From: Streptomyces geranii
GTDB lineage: Bacteria; Actinomycetota; Actinomycetes; Streptomycetales; Streptomycetaceae
Length of the DNA: 64,000 nt
Reading direction: 5' to 3'
NCBI RefSeq assembly: GCF_002954775.1
Contig: NZ_PJME01000013.1
Span: forward strand, 62,001 to 126,000
Shown here piece by piece: positions 35,023-47,549 of the stretch. The translations under genes and the position numbers were made by a program. How positions within the stretch are numbered: the first letter of the stretch is position 1; each line of letters starts with the position of its first letter. A model generated the notes under the pieces. The model ran no database searches, was not told the DNA's origin, and saw only the letters and a program-made list of their open reading frames with translations.

Positions 35023-35880
35023 TCAGCCCGTGACCTGCTGATACGAGTAGACGGTGGTCGCCAGTGCGCAGATGCCGGGCTGGATCACCTGGGCGCGCAG
35101 GGTGCCGCTGTTGACGTCGTAGTCGACGCCCTCCGCCTCGAACGCCGTCCCCGAGCAACTGCTGCGCTGGGGCAGAGCGAACAGGCTCGTGACGGTGCCC
35201 GTGACCGCCTTGCCGTCCAGCGCGCGGGCCAGGTCGACCTGGAGCAGCGGGCGGATCTCCGGGAACAGGGTGCCCGAGTCGTCGTCCGAGGCGCAGATCA
35301 GCCGGGTCGCGGTGACGAAGTCGCAGCCCTGGATATCCCGTACGGTCTTGTTGAGGGTGATCTGCCCGGCCTGTGCCAGCGTGCCGCCCGTGGCGGGGGT
35401 GGACGCGTTGAGGAGCGGGGCCGGGAACACCTGGAGGCGGGTCTGGTCGCCCCACTCGCCCGAGACCAGCCACTGGTTGTCGGGCGAGACGGTGGCGAAG
35501 GAGTTGTTCAGCTTCTCGCCCGAGTCGAGCGTGTGGACGTACTGGTATCGCTGCCCGGCCGGGGTGGTGACCGCGAACATCTTGGACGTGGCCGTGTCCG
35601 AACCCTGGTAGGCATCGAACACGTACCCGTTCGCGATGTCCGGGTCACCGATGTGCCCCCAGCCCGCGATCCGCAGATCCAGCGGGATGGAGGTGAGGCC
35701 GCGGTACAGGAGCGTGCCGTCCGCACGGGACGCCAGCCCCTGACCGCTGCCCAGGGTCTCGACCTGTGTCGCGCCGGTCTCCGTCCACTGTGTGTCGGCT
35801 GCGGACGCTGTCCCGCCGCCGAGAGCCAGCGCTCCGGAAAGGCCCAAGAGCACTGTCAGGGAAAGGAGTTGACGCTTCAT
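35023..35880 (-). CDS. secreted protein of unknown function
   Basis: 285 aa with a typical Sec signal peptide (LLSLTVLLGLSGALALGGG, cleavage after ASA). The mature part is beta-rich with repeated DG/GD turns and paired Cys residues (IQGCDFV, LICASDD, RSSCSGT, PGICALA), so a small extracellular beta-propeller or beta-helix is possible; I do not recognise the family. ATG 35880 was chosen for the signal peptide and the AGGTGG ribosome-binding site. It starts 11 bp after the PHP gene stop, last in the phosphoesterase-glycosidase operon. Confidence 0.75.
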   Translation of the reverse strand: MKRQLLSLTVLLGLSGALALGGGTASAADTQWTETGATQVETLGSGQGLASRADGTLLYRGLTSIPLDLRIAGWGHIGDPDIANGYVFDAYQGSDTATSKMFAVTTPAGQRYQYVHTLDSGEKLNNSFATVSPDNQWLVSGEWGDQTRLQVFPAPLLNASTPATGGTLAQAGQITLNKTVRDIQGCDFVTATRLICASDDDSGTLFPEIRPLLQVDLARALDGKAVTGTVTSLFALPQRSSCSGTAFEAEGVDYDVNSGTLRAQVIQPGICALATTVYSYQQVTG

Positions 35881-35891
35881 CAGTCGGCCAC

Positions 35892-37559
35892 CTATACGAC
35901 GTCGACGAACACCGGGTTCGAATAGAACCACGTATCGGCCCACGGGTCACCGTTTCCGGGCTCGTGCGGGATCGGGCCGTGCGGGTCGATCGACGCGCCG
36001 AGGTAACCGGCGCCGTGCCGGTTGCCGTCGCTGCCGCGCAGCCGGACGTAGAACGACTCGTCGGCGGCGGTGATCGGCACGCGCAGGGTGTACGTCCCCT
36101 TGCGGCCCGACACGTCCTTCGACCTGACGACCTTCGTGTCCGGCGCCTGCCAGGTGTCCCGGTCGGTCACCGGTCCGCGCACCGCGCCCCGGATGACGTC
36201 CACGTGCGCCAACTCCGGGAGGATTCCCTGGGGGTTGAGGCGGGAGGCGGAGGTCACGGTGATGTTCAGCGTCAGCTTCTCGCCCTTGCGGACCCGGAGC
36301 CGCCCGCCCAGGGTGACACCCCGGCCGAACTCGCAGTCCCGGGTCAGCCGGACGTCGAGCCCGTCCAGCAGGTGGCCGTGGTCCAGCCAGACCCGGCCCG
36401 CGCGCATGCCCTGCATCACCGCACGGTAGCCGTAGCCGGTGACGCCGACGTGGGTGCGGCTGAACTGGCCGGGCCAGAAGTCGCTGCCGGGCTGCGGGGT
36501 GTCGGTGTTCACCGGGTCGGGCAGCTTGCCGGTGTTGTCGAAGTTCTGCCCGGCCGGCCAGTCGCCGTTCTTCCAGGTGTCGAAGACGATCCGGTGCGCG
36601 TCGGAGTTCGTGGTGATCGAGAACAGGCTGCCTTCGGCCAGCATCGAGTCCCACAGCCCGCCGACCGTCGCGGTCGCCCAGTCGAAACCGCCGTACGTCA
36701 GATACCCGGCCGCCGGATAGCCCGCCCAGGACTGCGCCGAGGGCTTGTTCTCGTACTCGCCGCGGATCGAGGTCGCCCCGCGCCAGCCGGGGAGGGCCGC
36801 GCCCTGGGCGCCGGGGGCGCCCTCCATGCCGATCATGATCTCCGGGGCCGCGTCCCGCCAGTTCCGCATCTCGTGCGGCGAGTCGATGCCCAGGCGCATC
36901 GGGTGGTTGGCGAGGACCAGCACGTCGTCCACGTATCCGGTACGGCGCTGCTCCGCCAGCCACTTGATCGCCTTGACGGCGTGCGCCTCGTTGCGGGCGG
37001 TGTCGGCGGCGCCCGCCGAACCCTCCGTGTAGCCGAGGAGCTTGCCGTCGTAGGCGCTCTCGAACTTGGTGAGCAGGTCCACCTCGTGCTTGCCGGGAGG
37101 CGAGAACACCGTGCAGTGCTCGGCGCCCGGGATGTACCACTCCAGGCCCTGGAAGATCAGCTGACGCGGGTTCTCCCTGCGCGCCTTGAGGATCTCGGCG
37201 TGCTCCAGCGGCGCCCCGTACTGGGCGTGCCCGAAGTTGGAGTGCTCGGTGAACACCATCCAGTCGAGGCCGAACTTCTCACCGGCGGCGGCCAGTTGGG
37301 AGAACGTGTACTTGGCGTCGTGGCTGTACACGGTGTGGATGTGATGGTCGCCGACGAGATAGGCGAGCCGCGGGTCGCTGCCGCCGAGCCGGCGCGGTCC
37401 GGCGGAGGCGGCGGCGGGCGTGGCCAGCGAACCGGCGGCGAAGGCGGCGCCGAACAGGCCCGCCCGGTGCAGGAGTTGACGCCGGGAGACGCCCTGGGCG
37501 TCGAGACCGGCGGGGGAGACGGCGGGGTCGGCCCAGGCAGGCAGCTGCTGCTCTGTCAT
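35892..37559 (-). CDS. Tat-exported PHP-domain phosphoesterase
   Basis: 555 aa with a twin-arginine signal (GVSRRQLLHRAGLFGAAFA, residues 23-42). The metal-dependent PHP domain follows: GDHHIHTVYSHD near residue 70, FTEHSNFGH, VLANHPMRL and SITTNSDAHR hold His/Asp/Glu metal ligands. The C-terminal 150 residues look like a beta-sandwich (LTLNITVTSASRLNP). PHP proteins hydrolyse phosphate esters; the extracellular location suggests a polymer or lipid substrate. It lies between the LamG phosphoesterase and the small secreted protein. Confidence 0.87.
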   Translation of the reverse strand: MTEQQLPAWADPAVSPAGLDAQGVSRRQLLHRAGLFGAAFAAGSLATPAAASAGPRRLGGSDPRLAYLVGDHHIHTVYSHDAKYTFSQLAAAGEKFGLDWMVFTEHSNFGHAQYGAPLEHAEILKARRENPRQLIFQGLEWYIPGAEHCTVFSPPGKHEVDLLTKFESAYDGKLLGYTEGSAGAADTARNEAHAVKAIKWLAEQRRTGYVDDVLVLANHPMRLGIDSPHEMRNWRDAAPEIMIGMEGAPGAQGAALPGWRGATSIRGEYENKPSAQSWAGYPAAGYLTYGGFDWATATVGGLWDSMLAEGSLFSITTNSDAHRIVFDTWKNGDWPAGQNFDNTGKLPDPVNTDTPQPGSDFWPGQFSRTHVGVTGYGYRAVMQGMRAGRVWLDHGHLLDGLDVRLTRDCEFGRGVTLGGRLRVRKGEKLTLNITVTSASRLNPQGILPELAHVDVIRGAVRGPVTDRDTWQAPDTKVVRSKDVSGRKGTYTLRVPITAADESFYVRLRGSDGNRHGAGYLGASIDPHGPIPHEPGNGDPWADTWFYSNPVFVDVV

Positions 37560-37620
37560 GGTCGTGTGGGTCCCTTGGAGTCTAGGAAGTCCAGTCGGGG
37601 CAAAGGGGTCTGACGGTGTG

Positions 37621-39480
37621 TCAGTTGTTCATGAACGAGCTGACGGGCAGCGCCCGTTCGACGATCCGCACGTCACCCAGCCGGGCGTGCAGGATCTGGT
37701 CGATCTTCCCCGCGTACTCGTAGCCGCCGAGCAGCCACGGCAGCCCGACCGAGGTGATGCCGATGGAGGTCGCCGTCGGGTTGCGCACGACCGGGCAGCC
37801 CTGGACGTACAGCGTGGTGTGCCTGCCGTCGTTGACGACCGCGAGGTGCCACCAGGTCTCCAGCGGGGTCTCCTGGCCCCAGTTGGTGGCGATGCCCTGC
37901 TGGTTGAGGGGCCGCATGGCCCACTGCGGCTCGCGGTCGTTGGAGAGGGAGAGGGTGGCGATCGGCTCGTCCGGGTCGTCGCCCGTCTTGCCCGCGGCGC
38001 CGCCCGTGCCGGTGCGGCTGACCACTCCGGCCCAGGCGTGGTGGTCGGGGTCCCAGTCGGCGGGGAGGCGGTAGAACGCCTCGATGGTGTAACCGGCCTT
38101 GAACGTCGCCGAGTTGAGGGGTGCGCCGTCGACCGTGCGCAGATAGGCGCCCTTCAGTGGCGACTTGAAGCCGTTGAAGTCGAGGCTGCCGTGGCCGGGC
38201 TGGTCCGGGTGGTGGTCGCTGGACCAGTTCAGGGTGGCGCCCCCGACCGTCACCAGCTGGAGGTCGTTGCCGCGTCCCGACTGGTCGCGGACCTTACCGG
38301 TGAGCGCGGCGCCGTCCGTCTGGCCGTCGAAGCGCCAGTAGGCGACCGTGCCCGGGATCACGATCTTCGACGCCGGGCGGGCCGGACGCACGGGCACCGG
38401 GGCGAAGCCGGCGAAGCGCTCCGCGAAGTCGATGTCGACGGAGAACCGGTCGGCGTCGCCGCTGAGTTCGATCTCCTGCCGCTCCAGCTCGTTGAGGCCC
38501 TTCGCGGCTCGGCCCAGGATCCACGGGGAGACCGTCTCCACGTCGATGGTGTTCCGGTCGAGGTCGAAACGGTAGAGGCGGATCATCGCGGCGCCGCCGA
38601 AGTACCGGTTCTGATAGTTCGTCAGATGCAGTTCGACGTCATGTCCCGCCGCGTTCTTGCGCGTCGCCCGACCGGCGGGCCAGTAGTGGCCGTTGAGGGT
38701 GAGGAAGATCTGGTCGTGGTCGGCGATCAGCTTGTCCCACAGCTGCTGACCGTAGTCCGACAGGGAGTTGTCCTCGACGACCAGCTCGTGCGTCGTGAGG
38801 ATGACGGGAAGGGTCGGGTGCTTCGCCAGGACGTCCTTCGCCCACGCGTAGCCCTTGTCGGACAGCCGCCAGTCCAGCGCGAGGACCAGCCACTCCCGTC
38901 CGCCGGCCTTGAACACATGGAAGGTGTTGTAGCCGTCGGCCGACGCCCCGCCGAAGGTCCGCTTGCCCTTGAACCGCTGCGGCCCGAACACGTCGAGGTA
39001 CGCGGAGGCGCCCCGCTGGTCGGTCGTGGACGACTTCACGTCGTGGTTGCCCGCGAGGACGCTGTAGCCGACGCCCTTCCGGTCGAGCAGCCGGAACGCC
39101 TCGCCGATCGCGGCGAACTCCGGCGCCGCGCCGTTCTGGGTGAGGTCGCCCAGGTGGGACAGGAACACGATGTTCTCGTCCCGCCCGTGCTCCAGCAGAT
39201 AGCGCAGCGACGCCTCGACGGGCGCCTTGTCGATGCTCGGCCCGTCGAAGAGGTACTGCGTGTCGGGCATCACGGCGAGCGTGAACCGACGGCTCTCCGT
39301 GTCGGGCCGCGACGACGAACGCGCCTGGTCCGTGAGGGCCTCGGCGGCCGTCGGCAGGGCGACGGACGTGGTCGCCGCCGCCCCGATCAACGCGGTCGCC
39401 CGCAGGAAACTACGCCGACCCGCGCCCGCCTGGGGCGCTTCCAGGGCAGGCTCGTGCCCGGACTCGTGCGAGGTGCACAC
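37621..39480 (-). CDS. Tat-exported metallophosphoesterase with LamG-like domain
   Basis: 619 aa. A Tat signal (GRRSFLRATALIGAAAT) leads into a calcineurin-like phosphoesterase (about 65-330) with VMPDTQY, HLGDLTQNG, AGNHDV, TTHE and LNGHYW metal motifs. A linker follows and then a LamG/concanavalin-type jelly roll (about 390-619: VAYWRFDGQ, WWHLAVVNDG, LGDVRIVERAL). LamG domains bind polysaccharide or protein, so this enzyme is probably targeted to a glycan. GTG start with GGAG six bases upstream, 51 bp after the GH2 gene. Confidence 0.9.
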   Translation of the reverse strand: MCTSHESGHEPALEAPQAGAGRRSFLRATALIGAAATTSVALPTAAEALTDQARSSSRPDTESRRFTLAVMPDTQYLFDGPSIDKAPVEASLRYLLEHGRDENIVFLSHLGDLTQNGAAPEFAAIGEAFRLLDRKGVGYSVLAGNHDVKSSTTDQRGASAYLDVFGPQRFKGKRTFGGASADGYNTFHVFKAGGREWLVLALDWRLSDKGYAWAKDVLAKHPTLPVILTTHELVVEDNSLSDYGQQLWDKLIADHDQIFLTLNGHYWPAGRATRKNAAGHDVELHLTNYQNRYFGGAAMIRLYRFDLDRNTIDVETVSPWILGRAAKGLNELERQEIELSGDADRFSVDIDFAERFAGFAPVPVRPARPASKIVIPGTVAYWRFDGQTDGAALTGKVRDQSGRGNDLQLVTVGGATLNWSSDHHPDQPGHGSLDFNGFKSPLKGAYLRTVDGAPLNSATFKAGYTIEAFYRLPADWDPDHHAWAGVVSRTGTGGAAGKTGDDPDEPIATLSLSNDREPQWAMRPLNQQGIATNWGQETPLETWWHLAVVNDGRHTTLYVQGCPVVRNPTATSIGITSVGLPWLLGGYEYAGKIDQILHARLGDVRIVERALPVSSFMNN

Positions 39481-39531
39481 AACTGACTCCGTAAGTGGTT
39501 CCGTGAGGTGAGAGGAGGTGTGTGGGGGGAT

Positions 39532-42452
<2,921 letters not shown>

Positions 42453-42456
<4 letters not shown>

Positions 42457-43292
42457 CCGCGGACGGCTCCTTTCGCGAGGTCGCCGATGATCTGCTTGGC
42501 ACCGATCGCGAAGACGATCAGCAGGGGGATGAGGGCGAGCAGCGCACCGGTCATGACGATGCCGTAGTCGGTGGTGCCGTGGGTGCCGTTGAGCTGGGAC
42601 AGCGCGACCTGGAGGGTCACGTTGTCGGGGTTGGTGAGGGAGATCAGCGGCCAGGCGAAGTCGTTCCACTGGCCCATGAAGGTGAAGATGCCGAGGAAGG
42701 CGAGACCGGGGCGGACCACCGGCAGCGCCACATGCCAGTACTGGCGCAGGAAGTTCGCGCCGTCGAGCTTGGACGCGTCGAGCAGCTCGTCGTGGATGGC
42801 CGTCTTCATGTACTGGCGCATCCAGAAGATGCCGAAGGCGTTGGCCGCGGCCGGCACGATCAGCGCGGTCATCGAGCCGATCCAGCCGATCTTCGCCATG
42901 ATGACGAACTGCGGGATGACCGACAGCTGCGCCGGGACCATGAAGATGACCATGAGCAGCCCGAACAGCGCGTTCTTGCCCGGGAACTCGAACTTGGCGA
43001 AGACGAACGCCGCGAGGGAGTCGAAGAGCAGGACCAGGAAGGTCACCGACGTCGCCACGAGGAGCGAGTTCCACATCGACCCGAAGAAGTCGATGGCGTC
43101 GAAGAGATTGCGGACGTTCTCCAGGAAGTGCGTGCCCGGCAGCAGCTTCGGCGGGTAGGAGAAGATCTCCGACGAGCTGTGCGTCGACATGATGACGGCC
43201 CAGTAGAACGGGAAGGCCGAGATCAGCGTGCCGATGATCAGCGGGAGGTGCAGCGCGAGCCCTCTGCGGCGCGAGCCCTTGATGGATGCCAT
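42453..43292 (-). CDS. carbohydrate ABC transporter permease (MalG type)
   Basis: 279 aa with six transmembrane helices and the binding-protein-dependent permease EAA loop, here DELLDASKLDGANFLRQYWH, that contacts the ATPase. MalG-like, carbohydrate uptake transporter-1 family. It lies 15 bp after the first permease and is coupled to the GH2 gene. No ATPase gene is in the operon, so the shared MsiK ATPase is presumably used. Confidence 0.94.
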
Positions 43293-43307
43293 GAATGCGG
43301 GCCCTTC

Positions 43308-44261
43308 CTAGTCGCCCCGGCGCTGCACGAGGCGCCAGTTGATGATCGAGAAGAGGACGACGACGAGGAAGATGCCCCACGCCACCGCGGCTCCGTACCC
43401 GAAGTCGTTGTTGTCGAAGGTCTGCTGGAAGAAGTAGAGGACCATCGTCTGGCCGGAGTGGCCCGGACCGCCCGCGAACGTCGAGTCGTTGGACGAGGTC
43501 TGGAGCAGGACCTGTGGTTCGGAGAAGCTCTGTAGGCCCGTGACCGTCGACACGACGAGCACGAACAGCAGGGTGGGCCGCAGCAGCGGCAGCGTGATCT
43601 TGAAGAAGGTCTGCACGGGCCCGGCGCCGTCCATGCGCGCCGCCTCGTACAGCTCGCTCGGCACGGTCTGGAGGCCGGCGAGGAAGATGATCGCGTTGTA
43701 GCCGGTCCACTGCCAGGTCATCAGGGCCGCGATGGTGACCTTGATGCCCCACGGTGTGTTCAGCCAGGCGATCTGGTCGATGCCGACCGCGTTCAGGATG
43801 GCGTTCACCATGCCGAAGTTGGTGGAGAAGATCGAGCCGAAGACGATCGCGATGGCGACGACGGAGGTGACGTTCGGCAGGAAGTACGCGAACCGGTAGA
43901 GGTTCTTGAAGCGGACCGCCGAGTTGAGCATCACGGCCGTGATCATCGCGAGGAAGATCATCGGGAAGGTGGCCAGCGCCCAGATGATGATCGTGTTCCC
44001 GATCGAGTTCCAGAAGTCGCTGTCGGTCAGCAGGTACTGGTACTGCGAGAGCCCGGCCCACTCCATCGAGCCGAGGCCGTCCCAGCGGTGGAACGACAGA
44101 TACAGCGAGAAGCCGACCGGGAACAGGCCGAAGCCGAGGAAGATCAGATAGAAGGGCGAGATCGCCGCGTAGAGGTGCCAGTACTTGCGCAGCCCTCTCT
44201 TCGGACCGGTGGGCGAGGGCCGCTGCGCCACCACCGGCGGGGACTGCTCGATGACCGCCAT
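43308..44261 (-). CDS. carbohydrate ABC transporter permease (MalF type)
   Basis: 317 aa with about six membrane helices after a cytoplasmic N-terminus; the EAA loop reads YEAARMDGAGPVQTFFKITL. Partner of the MalG-like permease. ATG 44261 overlaps the binding-protein stop by one base (TGATG), so translation is coupled; an upstream in-frame start would lie within the binding-protein gene. Confidence 0.93.
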   Translation of the reverse strand: MAVIEQSPPVVAQRPSPTGPKRGLRKYWHLYAAISPFYLIFLGFGLFPVGFSLYLSFHRWDGLGSMEWAGLSQYQYLLTDSDFWNSIGNTIIIWALATFPMIFLAMITAVMLNSAVRFKNLYRFAYFLPNVTSVVAIAIVFGSIFSTNFGMVNAILNAVGIDQIAWLNTPWGIKVTIAALMTWQWTGYNAIIFLAGLQTVPSELYEAARMDGAGPVQTFFKITLPLLRPTLLFVLVVSTVTGLQSFSEPQVLLQTSSNDSTFAGGPGHSGQTMVLYFFQQTFDNNDFGYGAAVAWGIFLVVVLFSIINWRLVQRRGD

Positions 44262-45556
44262 CAGTAGCTCACCCCCAGGTGCTTCGCGATGCGACGGCAC
44301 TTGCTCATGGCGTCACTCCAGGCTTTCTTGGGGTCCTTGCCGAGGACGCCGACGTTCTTGATCTCGTCCTTGATGGGGGTGCCGAGCGCGATGTCGTACG
44401 GGCTGTTGTAGGCGACCACGATCTTCTGCGCGGCCGGCCCGAAGACGTCCGTGGTGACCTGACCGCCGAAGAAGGGGTCGGCCTCCCGGAGTTGCTTCAG
44501 GTCGTAGGACGCGGGCGTGGACGGGAAGAGCCCGGCGTCGACGTAACCCTGGGCCTGGTTGGCCGCGTTGAGCATCCAGGTGATGATCTGGAAGGCCTGC
44601 TCGGGCTCCCGGCACGCCTTGGTGATCGACAGGAACGAGCCGCCGTTGTTCGCGGGCCGTACCGGCATGTCGGCGATCCGCCACCGGCCCTTGGTCTTCG
44701 GCACCCCGTTCTTGATGTCGAAACTCGCCCAGGACGCGCCCAGTTGGCTGGGCAGCTTGCCGTCCTGCACGGCCGACAGCTGGTCCGGGGTGCCGTTCAC
44801 CAGGTCCGACACGATCCCCCGCTGCTTGGCCTCCACGGCCAGCGCCCAGGCGTCGCGCACATGCTGCTCGTCACCGATGAAGTGACGGTCCTTGTCGACG
44901 TACCGCTTGCTGCCCTGCTGTACGACGTTCTCGAAGACGGAGTTGACGTCCGTGAGCAACTGGGCGCCGGGGACACGCTTCTTGAGCTGCTCGCCGGCGG
45001 CGAAGAACGCCTCCCAGGTGTTCAACTCCTTCGACACGTCGGCGGGTTCGTACGGCAGGCCCGCCTTGCGGAACACCTCGTACTGGTAGTAGTGCGCGAC
45101 CGGTCCGCAGTCGATCGGGAAGCCGACCATCGTGCCGTCGTCGGCGATGCCCTGGTCCCATTTCCATGGCAGGTACTGGCTCTTGTACTTCTCCGCGCCC
45201 AGCGTCCGCAGATCGATGAACTGGTCCGCGTTCGGCAGGTACGCCGCCATGTCCTCGCCCTTGAGCCCCGCGATGTCGGGGACATGGGCCTCGCCGGTGA
45301 TCGTGGTGATGAGCTTCGAGCGGTACTGGCCGCCGATCTGGATGGCCCGCAGGTCGACGGAACTGTCGTAGCGGGTCTTGGCGTTCTTGACGACGGTGTC
45401 GCTCAGACCGCCGCTCCAGTACCACAGGACCATGTTGCGTCCGGTGGAGCCGGTCGGAACGGCGCAGCCGCTCGCCAGGCCGCCGAGCGCGGTGGCGGCA
45501 GTGCCCGCCAGGCCCGCGCGCAGTAGGCCTCTTCGTGAGAGCTGCACAGCTCCCAC
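44261..45556 (-). CDS. sugar-binding lipoprotein of ABC importer
   Basis: 431-aa extracytoplasmic solute-binding protein, type 1. Twin-arginine-like LSRRGLLRAG signal and lipobox LASGC (Cys31) indicate Tat export and lipid anchoring. SBP_bac_1 fold features include VLWYWSGG at the mature N-terminus and FPIDCGPVAHYY in the mid-domain. It is the first gene of the transporter set and lies 87 bp after the PfkB kinase. Substrate inferred to be an oligosaccharide released by GH38/GH2/GH4 enzymes. Confidence 0.9.
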   Translation of the reverse strand: MGAVQLSRRGLLRAGLAGTAATALGGLASGCAVPTGSTGRNMVLWYWSGGLSDTVVKNAKTRYDSSVDLRAIQIGGQYRSKLITTITGEAHVPDIAGLKGEDMAAYLPNADQFIDLRTLGAEKYKSQYLPWKWDQGIADDGTMVGFPIDCGPVAHYYQYEVFRKAGLPYEPADVSKELNTWEAFFAAGEQLKKRVPGAQLLTDVNSVFENVVQQGSKRYVDKDRHFIGDEQHVRDAWALAVEAKQRGIVSDLVNGTPDQLSAVQDGKLPSQLGASWASFDIKNGVPKTKGRWRIADMPVRPANNGGSFLSITKACREPEQAFQIITWMLNAANQAQGYVDAGLFPSTPASYDLKQLREADPFFGGQVTTDVFGPAAQKIVVAYNSPYDIALGTPIKDEIKNVGVLGKDPKKAWSDAMSKCRRIAKHLGVSY

Positions 45557-45643
45557 CGCCTTTCGGATCTGTTCGGTACGTGCGTAAAGGGGGGAATCGC
45601 AAAGGGAGTCAAGGTCAAGGGGGGAAGGGAATGTGTGGGGGTC

Positions 45644-46648
45644 TCAGGGTGTGACGGGCGCGAAGCGCACCGGCGGTCCCGGGTCGGCCGGCAGCCGGTC
45701 GGCCAGGAAGCCGTAGGCGCGGCGCAGTTCGGGGTCGTCGAGCGTGTGCCACCAGCGGCTGACGTGGTACCAGCCGGGCGCGGCCAGCGCGCCGGTGTGG
45801 TGCCGCACGGACAGCGAGGCGGCCAGTACGGCGAACCTCAGCCGTTCCTCCAGCGGCCAGCCGCCCAGCGAGGCGGCGACGAAGCTAGCGCCGAACACGT
45901 CACCGGCGCCCGTGGAGTCGACGACGTCCACCGGCAGCGCCGGGACCTCCGCGTACTCGCCGGTCGTCTGGTCGACGGCGAGCGCGCCGTCCCCGCCGCG
46001 CGTGACGACGGCCACCGGGACCAGCTCGCTGAGCGTGCCCAGCGCGGCGACCGCGGTGTCGGTGCGCGTGTAGGCCATCGCCTCGGTCTCGTTGGGGAGG
46101 AAGGCATGGCACAGGGCGAGCTGGTCGAGCAGGTCCGAGGACCACTGCTGGGTGGGGTCCCAGCCGACGTCCGCGTAGATCTGTGTGCCGTTCGCCGCCG
46201 CCTTGGCGAGCCAGCGGTGCGGCTCGGCCTCGATGTGCACCAGGGCGGTGCGTGCCTCGGGCGGGTCGCCCAGCAGGGTGTCCTGGGAGTACGGCGGCGG
46301 CTGCCCGTGGGTGATGAGGGCGCGGTCGCCGTCGTAGGCGAGCGAGACGGTGACGGGGGTGTGCCAGTCGTCCGCGGTGCGCGAGAGCGAGAGGTCGACG
46401 CCCTCCTGGTCCGCGAGGACGGTCCGGCAGTGGGCGCCGTACGCGTCGTCGCCGAAGACCGTGGCCAGCGAGGTCCTCAGACCGAAGCGGGAGGCGGCCA
46501 CCGCGAGGTTCGCGATGCCACCTGGGCTGGTGCCCATCCCCGACGTCCAGATCTCCTCGCCGGGCGTCGGGGGCTTGCCCAGGCCGGTGAGGACGAGGTC
46601 GAAGAAGAGCAGCCCGGTCAGCAGCACATCGGGCCGTTCGTCGTCCAC
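45644..46648 (-). CDS. PfkB family sugar kinase
   Basis: 334-aa ribokinase/PfkB fold enzyme that phosphorylates a sugar or nucleoside with ATP. PfkB signature 2, DSTGAGDVFGASF with the catalytic Asp, lies near residue 240, and GTSPGGIANLAVAASRFG is the N-terminal substrate site. GTG start with AGAGG ribosome-binding site. Divergent from the DeoR regulator and upstream of the ABC importer, so it likely phosphorylates the imported monosaccharide. Confidence 0.9.
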   Translation of the reverse strand: MDDERPDVLLTGLLFFDLVLTGLGKPPTPGEEIWTSGMGTSPGGIANLAVAASRFGLRTSLATVFGDDAYGAHCRTVLADQEGVDLSLSRTADDWHTPVTVSLAYDGDRALITHGQPPPYSQDTLLGDPPEARTALVHIEAEPHRWLAKAAANGTQIYADVGWDPTQQWSSDLLDQLALCHAFLPNETEAMAYTRTDTAVAALGTLSELVPVAVVTRGGDGALAVDQTTGEYAEVPALPVDVVDSTGAGDVFGASFVAASLGGWPLEERLRFAVLAASLSVRHHTGALAAPGWYHVSRWWHTLDDPELRRAYGFLADRLPADPGPPVRFAPVTP

Positions 46649-46662
46649 GTGCGCATCCTCTC

Positions 46663-46694
46663 GTCAAAACTCGTCAGTTTGATGAGTTTGATGA
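46663..46694. promoter_or_regulatory. Repeated TCAAA/TTTGA boxes, candidate DeoR operators
   Basis: Between pfkB-like and deoR-like genes: GTCAAAACTC (46663-46672), then two copies of GTTTGATGA/AGTTTGATGA (about 46677-46694). On the minus strand these read as CATCAAACT repeats opposed by AGTTTTGACG. DeoR proteins bind such repeated boxes; one set could control both arms of the locus. Confidence 0.5.
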
Positions 46695-46763
46695 CCGGAA
46701 TCGTGCGCGTCTTCGGAAGATTTGGCAAGAGTCGAGCAGAACTGAGCATAGAAATGATTGAAG

Positions 46764-47549
46764 ATGACTAGTACTGTTCGTCGCGTGCTGGCAGAAAGAC
46801 GACATCAACTCATCCTGCGGGCCCTGCGCTCGGGCGGCCCCGCGGCCGTGACCGATCTCTCCGAGCAACTGGGCGTGAGCCCCGCCACCATCCGGCGTGA
46901 CCTGGTCAGACTGGAGGAGGAGGGCCTGCTCACACGTGTACACGGCGGTGCCGTGGTGGAGGAGGGCGACCAGCCCTTCGCCGAGGTCGCCGAGGTGCGC
47001 GTCGCCGAGAAGGACGCGATAGCCGCCAAGGCCGCGTCGCTCGTCGCGGACGGCGAGACCGTGCTGCTCGACATCGGCACCACCGCCTACCGGCTGGCCC
47101 GCCAGCTGCACGGCCGCCGGCTCACCGTGATCACCAGCAACCTGGTGGTCTTCGAGGAGCTGGTCGACGACGAGGGCATCGAACTGGTGCTCCTCGGCGG
47201 CATGGTCCGGCGCGAGTACCGCTCCCTGGTCGGCTTCCTCACCGAGGACAATCTGCGCCAGCTGCACGCCGACTGGCTCTTCCTCGGCACCAGCGGCATC
47301 CGCCCCGGCGGCCAGGTGATGGACACCACGGTCGTCGAGGTACCGGTCAAGCGCGCCATGATCAAGGCCGCCGACCGGGTCGTGCTGCTCGCCGACCGCG
47401 CCAAGTTCCCGGGGACGGGCATGGCGAAGGTCTGCGGCCCGGACGAACTGGACATCGTGGTGACGAACGCGCCGGTGGACCCGGCGACGCAGTCCTCACT
47501 GCAGGAGGCCGGGGTGCAGATCATCACGGCAGGAAAGGTGCAACCTTGA
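46764..47549 (+). CDS. DeoR family transcriptional regulator
   Basis: 261 aa with an N-terminal DeoR helix-turn-helix (RRHQLILRALRSGG, VTDLSEQLGVSPATIRRDL) and the DeoR sugar-phosphate sensor domain (about 75-255, LDIGTTAYRLARQL, GTSGIRPG). ATG 46764 is used; GTG 46785, giving the common MLAERRHQL start, is an alternative and neither has a strong ribosome-binding site. The sensor should bind a phosphorylated sugar made by the PfkB kinase. Coupled to the GH4 gene. Confidence 0.9.
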   Translation: MTSTVRRVLAERRHQLILRALRSGGPAAVTDLSEQLGVSPATIRRDLVRLEEEGLLTRVHGGAVVEEGDQPFAEVAEVRVAEKDAIAAKAASLVADGETVLLDIGTTAYRLARQLHGRRLTVITSNLVVFEELVDDEGIELVLLGGMVRREYRSLVGFLTEDNLRQLHADWLFLGTSGIRPGGQVMDTTVVEVPVKRAMIKAADRVVLLADRAKFPGTGMAKVCGPDELDIVVTNAPVDPATQSSLQEAGVQIITAGKVQP

